Shown here piece after piece: positions 21,277 to 32,014 of a DNA stretch of 64,000 bases; position 1 is the stretch's first letter, and each line of letters starts with the position of its first letter. The stretch comes from Paraescarpia echinospica. Its lineage: Eukaryota; Annelida; Polychaeta; Sabellida; Siboglinidae. The position numbers were made by a program, and so were the translations under genes. The DNA is taken from the NCBI GenBank assembly GCA_020002185.1, contig CM034531.1, forward strand, positions 90,269,901 to 90,333,900, given 5' to 3'. Below the pieces are notes generated by a model. It had not been told where the DNA came from, did not search any database, and was given only the letters and a program-made list of their open reading frames with translations.

Positions 21277-22474
21277 TAGTGTTTCCTGTCCGCGGCCCCT
21301 GTCTCCATCTCCTCCAGTCTTATCGTATAGGGATGATGGTCTGGTACAGTAATGTGACAATTGTTCTTGTTCTGTTCTTTCTCCAGTGTTTCCTGTCCAC
21401 AGCCCCTGTCTCCATCACCTTCAGTCTTATGGCATAGGGGTGAGGGTCTGGTACAGTAATGTGACAATTGTTCTGTTCTTTCTCCAGTGTTTCCTGTCCG
21501 CGGCCCCTGTCTCCATCTCCTCCAGTCTTATCGTATAGGGATGAGGGTCTGGTACAGTAATGTGACAATTGTTCTGTTCTTTCTCCAGTGTTTCCTGTCC
21601 ACAGCCCCTGTCTCCATCTCCTCCCGTCTTGTTGCATAGGGGTGTGGGTGTGGTACAGTATTGTAACACTTGTTCTGTTCTTTCTCCAGTGTTTCCTGCC
21701 TACAACCCTTGTCTCCATCTCCTCCAGTCTTATTGTAAAGGGGTGAGGGTCTGGTACAGTATTGTAACACTTGTTCTGTTCTTTGGTCTGGTGCAGTATT
21801 GTAACACTTGTTCTGTTCTTTCTCCAGTGTTTGCAGTCTACAGCCTCTGTCTCCATCTCCTACAGTCTTATTGTATAGGGGTGAGGGTCTGGTACAGTAA
21901 TGTGACAATTGTTCTGTTCTTTCTCCAGTGTTTTCTGTCTACAGCCTCAGTCTCCATGTCCTACAGTCTTATTGTGTAGGGGTTAGGGTCTGGTACAGTA
22001 ATGTGACAATTGTTCTGTTCTTTCTCCAGTGTTTCCTTTCTACAGCCTCTGTCTCCATCTCCTACAGTCTTATTGTATAGGGGTGAAGGTCTGGTACAGT
22101 AATGTGACAATTGTTCTGTTCTTTCTCCAGTGTTTCCTGTCTACAACCCTTGTCTCCATCTCCTCCAATCTTATTTACAGGGGTGAGGGTCTGGTACAGT
22201 AACGGGACAATTGTTCTGTTCTTTCTCCAGTGTTTCCTGTCCACAGCCCATGTCTCCATCTCCTCCAGTCTTATTCTATTTGGGTGAGGGTCTGGTACAG
22301 TAATGTGACAATTGTTCTGTTCTTTCTCCAGTATTTCCTGTCCACAGCCCCTGTCTCCATCTCCTCCAGTCTTATTGTATAGGGGTGAGGGTCTGGTACA
22401 GTAATGTATCTCTTGTTCTGTTCTTTCTCCAGTGTTTCCTGTCCACAGCCCCTGTCTCCATCTCCTCCAGTCTT
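21277..22474. repeat. 101-bp tandem array, S2 left arm
   Basis: About 12 units in the same orientation as the S1 left array. The unit series around 21,650-21,830 differs from S1, so S2 is not a pure copy of S1. Confidence 0.9.
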
Positions 22475-22713
22475 CACCACAAGCCCAATGCACAAGTATC
22501 AGCTGTCAACGAACGCCTGCCTATGGCCAACTAGCGCACATAACACACCGCGTATGCTGGCGCACAGCCAGCTGACAGCCAAAATAAACAAACCCCGCTT
22601 AACGCTTAACGCTCATACACTGCATAAAGTCTGACAGTACACGTCGACATACGATACCCCCGTTCGGCAGTGAGGTACGTGATACTTATGTCTTAACCAC
22701 TATTATGTGCTAT

Positions 22714-22812
22714 GTGCTGACGAACATTCAGGAGCGCGCGGCGTTGAGCTACTTCTACGCCAAACGTCGCGTGCTCGACGACGGCGTCACTACGGCGCCG
22801 ATATTCGTATAA
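22714..22812 (+). pseudogene. polB 3'-terminal fragment, S2 left half
   Basis: Thirty-two C-terminal codons of polB with the stop, facing the central hairpin. Codon 22,804-22,806 is TTC where the other copies have CTC. Confidence 0.85.
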
Positions 22813-23073
22813 ACAACCTACATAACATAAGGACTATCCCTACCTACCTACCTACCTACCTAAGGGGTCACTTTTTTATCTCTCTTTTTTGTGTGTAAAA
22901 TAAAAAAGGTTCAGGAGCCCCCACCCCCAAAACGCCCGTAGGGCGTTTTGGGGCCCCGTCGTGGGGGCTCCTGAACCTTTTTTATTTTACACACAAAAAA
23001 AGAGAGATAAAAAAGTGACCCCTTAGGTAGGTAGGTAGGTAGGTAGGGATAGTCCTTATGTTAGGTAGGTTGT

Positions 23074-23172
23074 TTATACGAGTATCGGCGCCGTAGTGAC
23101 GCCGTCGTCGAGCACGCGACGTTTGGCGTAGAAGTAGCTCAACGCCGCGCGCTCCTGAATGTTCGTCAGCAC
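23074..23172 (-). pseudogene. polB 3'-terminal fragment, S2 right half
   Basis: Mirror partner of 22,714-22,812, retaining the CTC codon. Confidence 0.85.
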
Positions 23173-23411
23173 ATAGCACATAATAGTGGTTAAGACATAA
23201 GTATCACGTACCTCACTGCCGAACGGGGGTATCGTATGTCGACGTGTACTGTCAGACTTTATGCAGTGTATGAGCGTTAAGCGTTAAGCGGGGTTTGTTT
23301 ATTTTGGCTGTCAGCTGGCTGTGCGCCAGCATACGCGGTGTGTTATGTGCGCTAGTTGGCCATAGGCAGGCGTTCGTTGACAGCTGATACTTGTGCATTG
23401 GGCTTGTGGAG

Positions 23412-25837
23412 AAGACTGGAGGAGATGGAGACAGGGGCTGTGGACAGGAAACACTGGAGAAAGAACAGAACAAGAGATACATTACTGTACCAGACCCTCA
23501 CCCCTATACAATAAGACTGGAGGAGATGGAGACAGGGGCTGTGGACAGGAAATACTGGAGAAAGAACAGAACAAGTGTTACAATACTGTACCAGACCCTC
23601 ACCCATATATAATAAGACTGGAGGAGATGGAGACGGGCTGTAGACAGGAAACACTGGAGAAAGAACAGAACAAGTGTTACAATACTGTACCAGACCCTCA
23701 CCCCTATACAATAAGAATGGAAGAGATGGAGACAGGGGCTGTGGACAGGAAACACTGGAGAAAGAACAGAACAAGAGTTAAGATACTGTACTAGACCCTC
23801 ACCCCTATACAATAAGACTGGAGGAGATGGAGACAGGGGCTGTGGACAGGAAACACTGGAGAAAGAACAGAACAATTGTCACATTACTGTACCAGACCCT
23901 CACTCCTATACAATAAGACTGGAGGTGATGGATACAGGGGCCGTGGACAGGAAACACTGGAGAAAGAACAGAACAAGTGTTGCAATACTGTACAGACCAT
24001 CACCCCTATACAATAAGACTGGAAGAGATGGAGACAGGTGCTGTGGACAGGAAACACTGGAGAAAGAACAGAAGAAGTGTTACAATACTGTACCAGACCT
24101 TCACCCCTTTACAATAAGACTGGATGAGATGGAGACAAGGGTTGTAAACACTGGAGAAAGAACAGAACAAGTGTTACAATACTGTACCAGACCCTCACCC
24201 ATATATATTAAGACTGGAGGAGATGGAGACGGGCTGTAGACAGGAAACACTGGAGAAAGAACAGAACAAGTGTTACAATACTGTACCAGACCCTCACCCC
24301 TATACAATAAGAATGGAAGAGATGGAGACAGGGGCTGTGGACAGGAAACACTGGAGAAAGAAAAGAACAAGTGTTACAATACTGCACCAGACCAAAGAAC
24401 AGAACAAGTGTTACAATACTGTACCAGACCCTCACCCCTTTACAATGAGACTGGAGGAGATGGAGACAAGGGTTGTAGGCAGGAAACACTGGAGAAAGAA
24501 CAGAACAAGTGTTACAATACTGTGCCAGACTCTCACCCATATATAATAAGACTGGAGGAGATGGAGACGGGCTGTAGACAGGAAACACTGGAGAAAGAAC
24601 AGAACAAGTGTTACAATACTGTACCAGACCCTCACCACTATACAATAAGAATGGAAGAGATGGAGACAGGGGCTGTGGACAGGAAACACTGGAGAAAGAA
24701 CAGAACAAGTGTTGCAATACTGTACAGACCATCACCCCTATACAATAAGACTGGAAGAGATGGAGACAGGTGCTGTGGACAGGAAACACTGGAGAAAGAA
24801 CAGAACAATTGTCACATTACTGTACCAGACCCTCACCCTTATACAATAAGATTGGAGAAGATGGAGACAGGGTCTGTAGACAGGAAACACTGGAGAAATA
24901 ACAGAACAATTGCTACGATACTGTACCAGACCCTCACCCCTATAAAATAAGACTGGAGGAGATGGAGACAGGGGCTGTAGACAGGAAACATTGGAGAAAG
25001 AACAGAACAAGTGTTACAATACTGTACCAGACCCTCACCCCTTTACAATAAGACTGGATGAGATGGAGACAAGGGTTGTAAACACTGGAGAAAGTACAGA
25101 ACAAGTGTTACAATACTGTACCAGACCCTCACCCATATATAATAAGACTGGAGGAGATGGAGACGGGCTGTAGACAGGAAACACTGGAGAAAGAACAGAA
25201 CAAGTGTTACAATACTGTACCAGACCCTCACCCCTATACAATAAGAATGGAAGAGATGGAGACAGGGGCTGTGGGCAGGAAACACTGGAGAAAGAACAGA
25301 ACAAGTGTTACAATACTGCACCAGACCCTCACCCCTATACAATAAGACTGCAGGAGATGGAGACAGGGGCTGTAGACAGGAAACACTGGAGAAAGAACAG
25401 AACGAGTGTTGCAATACTGTACCAGACCCTCACTCCTATACAATAAGACTGTAAGAGATGGAGACAGAGGCTGTAGACAGGAAACACTGGACAAAGAACA
25501 GAACAAGAGTTAAGATACTGTACTAGACCCTCACCCCTATACAATAAGACTGGAGGAGACAGATACAGGGGCTGTGGACAGGAAACACTGGAGAAAGAAC
25601 AGAACAATTGTCACATTACTGTACCAGACCCTCACTCCTATACAATAAGACTGGAGGAGATGGAGACAAGGGCTTTAGACAGGAAACACTGGAGAAAGAA
25701 CAGAACTAGTGTTACAATACTGTACCAGTCCCTCACCCATATACAATAAGACTGGAGGCGATGGAGACAGGGGCTGTAGACAGGAAACACTGGAGAAAGA
25801 ACAGAACAGGTGTTACAATACTGTACCAGACCCTCAC
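23412..25837. repeat. 101-bp tandem array, S2 right arm (about 24 units)
   Basis: Unit order differs from S1 by several insertions and deletions of whole and partial units (for example near 24,390). The array ends at CCAGACCCTCACAGG, followed by the S promoter. Confidence 0.9.
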
Positions 25838-26237
25838 AGGCGGCGACATGATCAACAACGCTCTGCAACACACAAAGTTACTGCAACGGTAGCAACACGA
25901 CAGCGACGATACTTAGATGTTCTCCGCCCAGTCCCTATATAAGCGCTTTGCACGCGGCCCGCACGCGGCCCCCGTGAGCGAGCGCACGCGAGCCGCAAAG
26001 CAGCCGACTCTTACAAGGTTACTAAAACTGAAAAAAATATCTCGGTCAGCCTAGTGCACTAACAGAACGCCACTTTTATTTCCTAATATAAAGTTACCAT
26101 AAGATTCTCTAGTCCCCACTGACTATTATAGGCCGCTTAGTTTGCTCACATTTCACCTTTAACGGTCGTTTTAAAACTTACAAACAGTTACATAAGCGCT
26201 TTATATAAACAGTGACGTCAGCCCCTTATGTAAGGCT
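25838..26237 (+). promoter_or_regulatory. S2 promoter/leader with two TATA boxes and a CRE
   Basis: TATATAAGCGCTTTG (box at 25,936-25,942) and a second TTTATATAAA (box at 26,202-26,208) both sit beside AAGCGCTT-like sequence. TGACGTCA is at 26,213-26,220. The second TATA lies only about 36 bp before ATG 26,238, so a transcript from it would have almost no 5' leader; the first would give a leader of about 270 nt. Confidence 0.6.
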
Positions 26238-27105
26238 ATGGCGTACGTGTCTAGGCCGCAACACGTTACCGCGCGCAAAACAGCGGCGCAACAACTGCGC
26301 CACCCATCCCAGCACAGACACATCTACGTGATCGACCCTAGCCTGACGCATCGACGCTACGATATCGGACGGGGGACTATAGTGCACTACGTCGGACCTG
26401 CCCCTCACACAATCAGATTCACCTCGTCACGATGCCACCACCAGCCCCTCTTAGCCGTCGAGCAGCGACGACAACAACAACAAGTACAATACGACAGTGA
26501 CGAACAACAACAAGACGACACAGAAGAAAACTTCGACGACGGCTACAGTGGCACCCCCGATTTAGAATTTCTAGATGCAGACAACCCCCTACCAGAAGAG
26601 ACTTTCACACAGCCATTCTCCTTTGCTGATATCTTTCCACGCCCTCAAATTCTCCTCCCCTCATTTGCGCCACCCATCCCAGCACATCTTTCCGTTCATT
26701 TAGGCTTTCCTCCACAGCCCCCAAAACTTCGACGACGGCTACAGTGGCACCCCCGATTTAGAATTTCTAGATGCAGACAACCCCCTACCAGAAGAGACTT
26801 TCACACAGACATTCTCCTTTGCTGATATCTTTCCACGCCCTCAAATTCTCCTCCCGTCATTTGCGCCACCCATCCCAGCACATCTTTCCGTTCATTTAGG
26901 CTTTCCTCCACAGCCCCCCGGCCGCCACGGCCACATTGTACCTTGGACGTCGCCGACCACATCACACCCCTTAACACTTTTTCCTTCTCCACAGATATCG
27001 CCTATTGATCGTGGCCCCCGAATTGGTCAATCGCCTCCTTATGGGACAACCCAACCACACTCATCGGAATGGCCACTCGGTAGGGCGAGCCCCGCGCGCC
27101 AGTAG
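26238..27105 (+). pseudogene. S-element gene a, S2 (regulator-like protein, frame broken by a 196-bp duplication)
   Basis: ATG 26,238 opens MAYVSRPQHVTARK. Residues of about 28-78 form a compact conserved domain (HIYVIDPSLTHRRYDIGRG, YVGPAPHTIRF, PLLAVE). A Gln-rich stretch follows, then an acidic/hydrophobic segment (DGYSGTPDLEFLDADNPLP) and a Pro-rich region. A 196-bp tandem duplication (units starting 26,527 and 26,723; 196 is not divisible by 3) shifts the frame, so the first ORF ends at 26,825. The original frame is legible in the second unit and runs through a Pro-rich tail to TAG 27,103. Gln-rich, acidic and Pro-rich parts suggest a transcription activator (inference). No family is recognised, and the N-terminal domain recurs in gene b. 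Confidence 0.55.
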
Positions 27106-27147
27106 TCGCCACCCCGACGCTAATTGAACTTTTCCTCCGTCCCACAG

Positions 27148-27582
27148 CAGACACATCTACGTGATCGACCCTGGCCTAACGCATCGATGCCACGCCTTCG
27201 GACGGGGTGTTATAATTCACTTCGTCGGACCTGCCCCCCACACAATCAGCTTCGCCTCGTCACGACGCCCCCACCGGCCACTCTTAGCCGTCGAGCCGCG
27301 ACGACAACAAGAACAACAACAAGAACAACAATACGACAGTGACGAAAACCAGAAGAAAACTTCGACGACGGCTACAGTGGCATCCCCGATTTAGAATTTC
27401 TAGCTGCAGACAACCCCCTACCAGAAGAGACTTTCACACAGCCATTCTCCTTTGCTGATATCTTTCCACGCCCTCAAATTCTCCTCCCGTCATTTGCGCC
27501 ACCCATCCCAGCACATCTTTCCGTTCATTTAGGCTTTCCTCCACAGCCCCCCGGCCGCAACGGCTTTGGTCCACCCCCATGA
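27148..27582 (+). pseudogene. S-element gene b, S2 (paralogue of gene a)
   Basis: After TTTTCCTCCGTCCCACAG (3' splice-like, ending 27,147) the domain of gene a reappears as VIDPGLTHRCHAFGRGVII, HFVGPAPHTIS and PLLAVEPRR, then Gln-rich, acidic and Pro-rich parts ending NGFGPPP and TGA 27,580. A 1-nt deletion at about 27,345 breaks the frame in S2; the S3 right copy keeps that base but has a stop slightly upstream. AATAAA signals lie at 27,600 and 27,620 followed by a GT-rich tract. Genes a and b look like alternative exons or tandem paralogues under one promoter. Confidence 0.5.
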
Positions 27583-28094
27583 CCCCTTTCCGTCTTCATA
27601 ATAAATTCATCTGTATACCAATAAAATTTATTTCTCACCGTTTATTGCTGTTTCTGTGTTTCCTTTCGCAATCCACCAGCATTCCAACTCACACACGAAT
27701 AATGCCTATATTTCCACCTACACATTTGGCCCCCCAGCTGCTATAACGATAACTCCAATGCACGCGTATCCTGACAGCTCCGGCCTCCAGCCGCTATAAC
27801 GATTTTGCACCGCTAATGCACGTGCATCGGCTGTTACCAAAAAATCAGCCGTACCGCGGCCAGCACTGACAGGCAATACCCACATCGGCGCCTATGCGAC
27901 ACGAAAAACATTTATCCGGCCTTCCGTCAAACAATGCACATAAAACTCCTACAGCCTGACATACGACACCCCATTTGCCAGTGAGTCGTGAAAACCAGGC
28001 CACTCAATTGCCCTCCTGATCTCCAGCGCGCCGGGCGTAATCTAAACCGCTCGACTAACCCCGATGACCCCCACCTCCACCACCGCACCGGGCT
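27583..28094. other. S2 3' flank, no gene seen
   Basis: Two AATAAA signals (27,600 and 27,620) are followed by unique sequence with CCGCTATAACGAT motifs shared with S1. Confidence 0.5.
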
Positions 28095-28134
28095 AGAAGC
28101 TTCTAGAAGGTTCTAGAACCTTCTAGAACCTTCC
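28095..28134. promoter_or_regulatory. Heat-shock-element array (8 pentamers), S2
   Basis: Forty bp of uninterrupted alternating nGAAn and nTTCn pentamers, followed by CCCGCGCGTCATGA. Confidence 0.6.
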
Positions 28135-28562
28135 CGCGCGTCATGATATTAACCTCGCTGATCCCCAGGGACGTCACTTCACTCTAAAATCTTTCCAACC
28201 TCCCCCGTCACCTAATTAATACTAATTGGTCGCTATTTACTATTTTTAGTCATTGCTAACGTTCTCCTCCAATAATTGCGCTACTCATTTGTTACTAATT
28301 AGTACTTAATTAATTACCCTATTTTTTTTACCTAATTAGTACCTGATTAGTCACTAGAGGCCGATATTCACCCTATTTATTTCCCTTATTAGTGCCTCAT
28401 TAGTTAGTAGAGGGCGACACCCTCTTTCTCATGACCCCCATCAATCACTTTGACGTTTACTAAAACATTAGTGCTAAAAAACGTAGGAATTTTACTTATA
28501 AAAAACTCAAAAGCCTTTGATCTTAGGTCACTTCCGGGGATGGCGAGTCCTGAACCACTACT
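28135..28562. repeat. S2 terminal inverted repeat (outer part), ending CCACTACT
   Basis: AT-rich segment with ACTAATTAGTAC-type motifs, then TTATAAAAAACTCAAAAGCC, TTTGATCTTAGG and CCTGAACCACTACT. It mirrors 45,310-45,737 and 54,906-55,332. The ORF 28,404-28,694 on - crosses the element/LINE junction and is not a gene. Confidence 0.75.
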
Positions 28563-28718
28563 AATATGTTTAAAAATAAAATCGACACATACCTCAGAAG
28601 GGCGGGAAACACGTAGATAAAAGGTTCGGACTCTCGATATGCCAAAGGGCTTCCTTGTCCACCTGCCACCTAGAGTTAATTCTCTGGGTGGCAATCTTGT
28701 TAAATCTTGTTAAATGTA
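28563..28718 (+). mobile_element. LINE 3' end fragment, left arm
   Basis: The + frame reads MFKNKIDTYLRRAGNT and stop, the C-terminus of a jockey/CR1-superfamily LINE ORF2, followed by a 3' UTR that ends in two AATCTTGTT repeats. It begins exactly at the S2 terminus. Confidence 0.75.
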
Positions 28719-28796
28719 TATTTTAAAAGCACAAATAAATAAATTAGAAGATACAAGTCTAGATAATGATTACAATAAGGACATTACATTCAGGTA

Positions 28797-30129
28797 ACGC
28801 AGCCCTCAAACTGTTGATTGAAATCACAAGTATTTCAAGCAATGCAGCCACATACTGATGGTTGAAATCACAAGTATTTCAAGCAATGCAGCCACACACT
28901 GTTGGTTGAAATCACAAGTATTTCAAGCAATGCAGCCACACACTGATGGTTGAAATCACAAGTATTTCAAGCAATGCAGCCAAACACTGGTGGTTCAAAT
29001 AACAAGTATTTCAAGCAATGCAGCCACACACTGTTGGTTGAAATCACAAGTAATTCAAGCTATGCAGCCACACACTGTGGGTTGAAATCACAAGTATTTC
29101 AAGCAACCCAGCCACATACTGTTGGTTGAAATCACAAGTATTTCAAGCAATGCAGCCACACACTGTTGGTTGAAATCACAAGTATTTCAAGCAATGCAAC
29201 CACACACTGTTGGTTGAAATCACAAGTATTTCAAGCAATGCAAGCACACACTGATGGTTGAAATCACAAGTATTTCAAGCAATGCAACCACACACTGTTG
29301 GTTGAAATCACAAGTATTTCAAGCAATGCAGCCACACACTGTTGGTTGAAATCACAAGTATTTCAAGCAATGCAGCCACAAACTGATGGTTGAAATCACA
29401 AGTATTTCAAGCAATGCAGCCACACACTGATGGTTGAAATCACAAGTATTTCAATCAATGCAGTCAAACACTGATGTTTGAAATCACAAGTATTTCAAGC
29501 AATGCAGCCACACACTGGTGGTTGAAATCACGAGTATTTCAAGCAATGCAACCACATACTGTTTGTTGAAATCACGAGTATTTCAAGCAATGCAGTCACA
29601 TACTGTTGGTTGAAATCACAAATATTTCAAGCAACGCAGCCACACACTGATGGTTGAAATCACAAGTATTTCAAGCAATGCAGCCACACACTGTTGGTTG
29701 AAATCACAAGTATTCCAAGCAATGCAGCCACACACTGTTGGTTGAAATCACAAGTATTTTTTGAAGCAATGCAGCCAAACACTGATGGTTGAAATCACAA
29801 GTATTTCAAGCAATGCAGCCACACACTGATGGTTGAAATCACGAGTATTTCAAGTAATGCAGCCACATACTGTTGGTTGAAATCACGAGTATTTCAAGCA
29901 ATGCAGTCATATACTGTTGGTTGAAATCACAAGTATTTCAAGCAATGCAGCCACACACTGTTGGTTGAAATCACAAGTATTTCAAGCAATGCAGCCAAAC
30001 ACTGATGTTTGAAATCACAAGTATTTCAAGCAATGCAGCCACACACTGGTGGTTGAAATCTCGAGTATTTCAAGCAATGCAGCCACATACTGTTGGTTGA
30101 AATCACGAGTATTTCAAGCAATGCAGTCA
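28797..30129. repeat. 44-bp satellite, left arm (about 30 units)
   Basis: The unit is GGTTGAAATCACAAGTATTT followed by CAAGCAATGCAGCCACACAC. Units differ by a few substitutions and have no unique spacers, so this is a satellite and not a CRISPR. It is mirrored at 43,743-45,075. Confidence 0.95.
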
Positions 30130-30304
30130 CATAATAATAATAATATATTTTATTTAATATAGCGCCAGATCCAATTATAAATTGTTCGTGGCGCTTTACA
30201 ACATGTAGAACCCAGATAGAGGTATTAATGATGGCTAAATAAGCATGCAATTTCTAAAAGAAAATTTTAATATTAGTAAAATTCGAATAAATACAGTAGT
30301 AGAT
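30130..30304. repeat. (AAT)n plus short dispersed repeat
   Basis: An AATAATAATAA run is followed by TATTTAATATAGCGCCAGAT and GTGGCGCTTTACAAC. The GCGCC and GGCGC ends suggest a short non-autonomous repeat. It is mirrored at 43,568-43,742. Confidence 0.5.
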
Positions 30305-31145
30305 AGTAGGACCTGTACGGTCTCAAAACCCTACTTATAAAAAACGTTTTAATGACCACTAAACGATTCGAGCACACTGCTGACGTAAGCAATAATGCGA
30401 GACTAGTCCTATGTATAAAAAAAGATCAAAGGTTTTTTGTTTGACTCTAATGAGTTTCGGAAACCTACTTGTAAAAAACGTGATTGATGAGCGATGTAAT
30501 TTGATACTAATTGGATGATTGACAGTACACTAGAGATGCCACCTAGCGGTGAGTGCAGAGAGTATTTTAGTCCTAGCGATCAACGCCGTACATAGAGCGC
30601 GCTGACGTAAGCAATAATGCGTTTAATAACCACGCTAAAGTATATAAGTTTAGTTTCGTACTTTATAACCACGCTAAAGTATATAAGTTTAGTTTCGTAC
30701 TTTATAACCACGCTAAAGTATATATGTTAAGTTTCGTACTTTCGTTTTTGATGGACCACCTATAACTGGGGTAGGAGTTGTGCTGACGGAAGCAATACGC
30801 TAACCACGCTAAAACCATTGTATATTAAAACCATTGTATAAACGTTGAGATGTCCCCGTATGTGATGTTGACAGCAAGAGCGACGACCGCTGCTGCTGCT
30901 GCAGCGATAAGGCACTGCCACCGGCTGCTGCTGCTCTAGTGGCCTTTGACCCCTGGATGACAGCATAGCTGGCTAACGGTAAACAACGTTGTTCTGGTGG
31001 ACGGATTAAAACGAAACCAATGCGTTTAAATACATCTAGTCGTGGGATTACAATGACAATCAAATGCATAAATACACTAACATTCAGTAGGGTGTTTATG
31101 CATTGAAAATAGACGCGTGAAAACGTGAGTAGTGACTGAAATATT
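30305..31145. repeat. Virus copy B terminal region, left arm
   Basis: The copy begins AGTAGGACCTGTACGGTCTC, followed by ACTTATAAAAAACG, GCTGACGTAAGCAATAATGC (30,397 and 30,602), AAAGATCAAAGG, TGCCACCTAGCGGT (about 30,540) and three 37-bp units containing GTATATAAGTTTAG (30,640-30,745). All have counterparts in copy A. The start resembles that of S (AGTAGTGG). Confidence 0.6.
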
Positions 31146-32014
31146 TTATTCGGAATAGTTGACGAGTGTTCGGCCGCGACCGACAGGTTGCTGCCTGCTG
31201 GTCTCCGGCGGGGAGCCGAAGCCTTCCCGACGAGGCGTGATCTCCGGCGGGGAACCGAAGCCTTCCCGACGATATAGTTCGGGGGGCGTGATTGTTCTCC
31301 ATAATCCGTTTGCTTGTTTCACGAGAAACACCCGAGCCATATCGGGGATGATGTCATCGTCGTCGTCAGAGCTGTAGCTGTCAGGCGTGGGGGCGGGCGT
31401 AGGAGGTGGCGACGTGTGGATGTACGGTGGGACCGCGCATGTTGCCCGGGTCGACGTCGTCGACGCGTCGGGCAGATCGATCGGCCTACGTGGCGTGTAC
31501 GTACTGCTTGTAGGCAGTTGGATCGGTCTATTAAATAAACAAAGGATGAATAAAATGAGTGAGAGTTATAAATAAAATGCATGCGTAGTATGCATTGTTT
31601 AAACGGTATGTAGTAAATTGAAATAAAAAACATGCTACTAGTAAGCACTGTCTTGGTAAAATACATGCATAGTATGCATTGTTTAAATAAAATGCATGCA
31701 TGTATGCACGCACTCATAAATAAAATGCATGCACGTTTAAACGGTAAAATACATAATGAGTACTAGTAAAAACATGCATTTAAATAAAATGCATGCATGT
31801 TACAACAATAAAAACGTGCATTTAAATAAAATGCATGCATGTTTAAAATAAAATACATGCTATTGCGTATAGTAAGCACTGTTTAAATGAAATGCATGTT
31901 ACAACAATAAAAACGTGCATTTAAATAAAATGCATGCATGCTATTGCGTATAGTAAGCACTGTTTAAATAAAATGTACGCTGTCTTACCGTGGTGTTGTT
32001 GTGGACGTGGCCAT
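31146..32014 (-). CDS. Spliced early-type gene, copy B left arm (2 exons, 135 aa)
   Basis: Mirror copy of 41,858-42,726; see that entry. Exon 1 is 31,989-32,014 and exon 2 is 31,146-31,527, with an intron of 461 nt. Confidence 0.6.

Larger units (their letters stand above)
22475..23411. repeat. S2 central palindrome with hairpin
   Basis: Mirror axis near 22,943, with the hairpin at 22,908-22,977 identical in design to S1. The polB 3' fragments lie at 22,714-22,812 (+) and 23,074-23,172 (-). The left fragment has one Leu-to-Phe change in the penultimate codon, so the arms are not perfectly identical. Confidence 0.9.

Noticed and set aside
28404..28694. 96-codon ORF on - (mirror 45,178-45,468, variant 55,174-55,437)
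   Set aside because: It crosses the junction of LINE 3' end and S terminus and has no conserved product.
28797..30129. Possible CRISPR array (regular repeats)
   Set aside because: Units are directly adjacent with no unique spacers, no cas genes are present and the context is eukaryotic.
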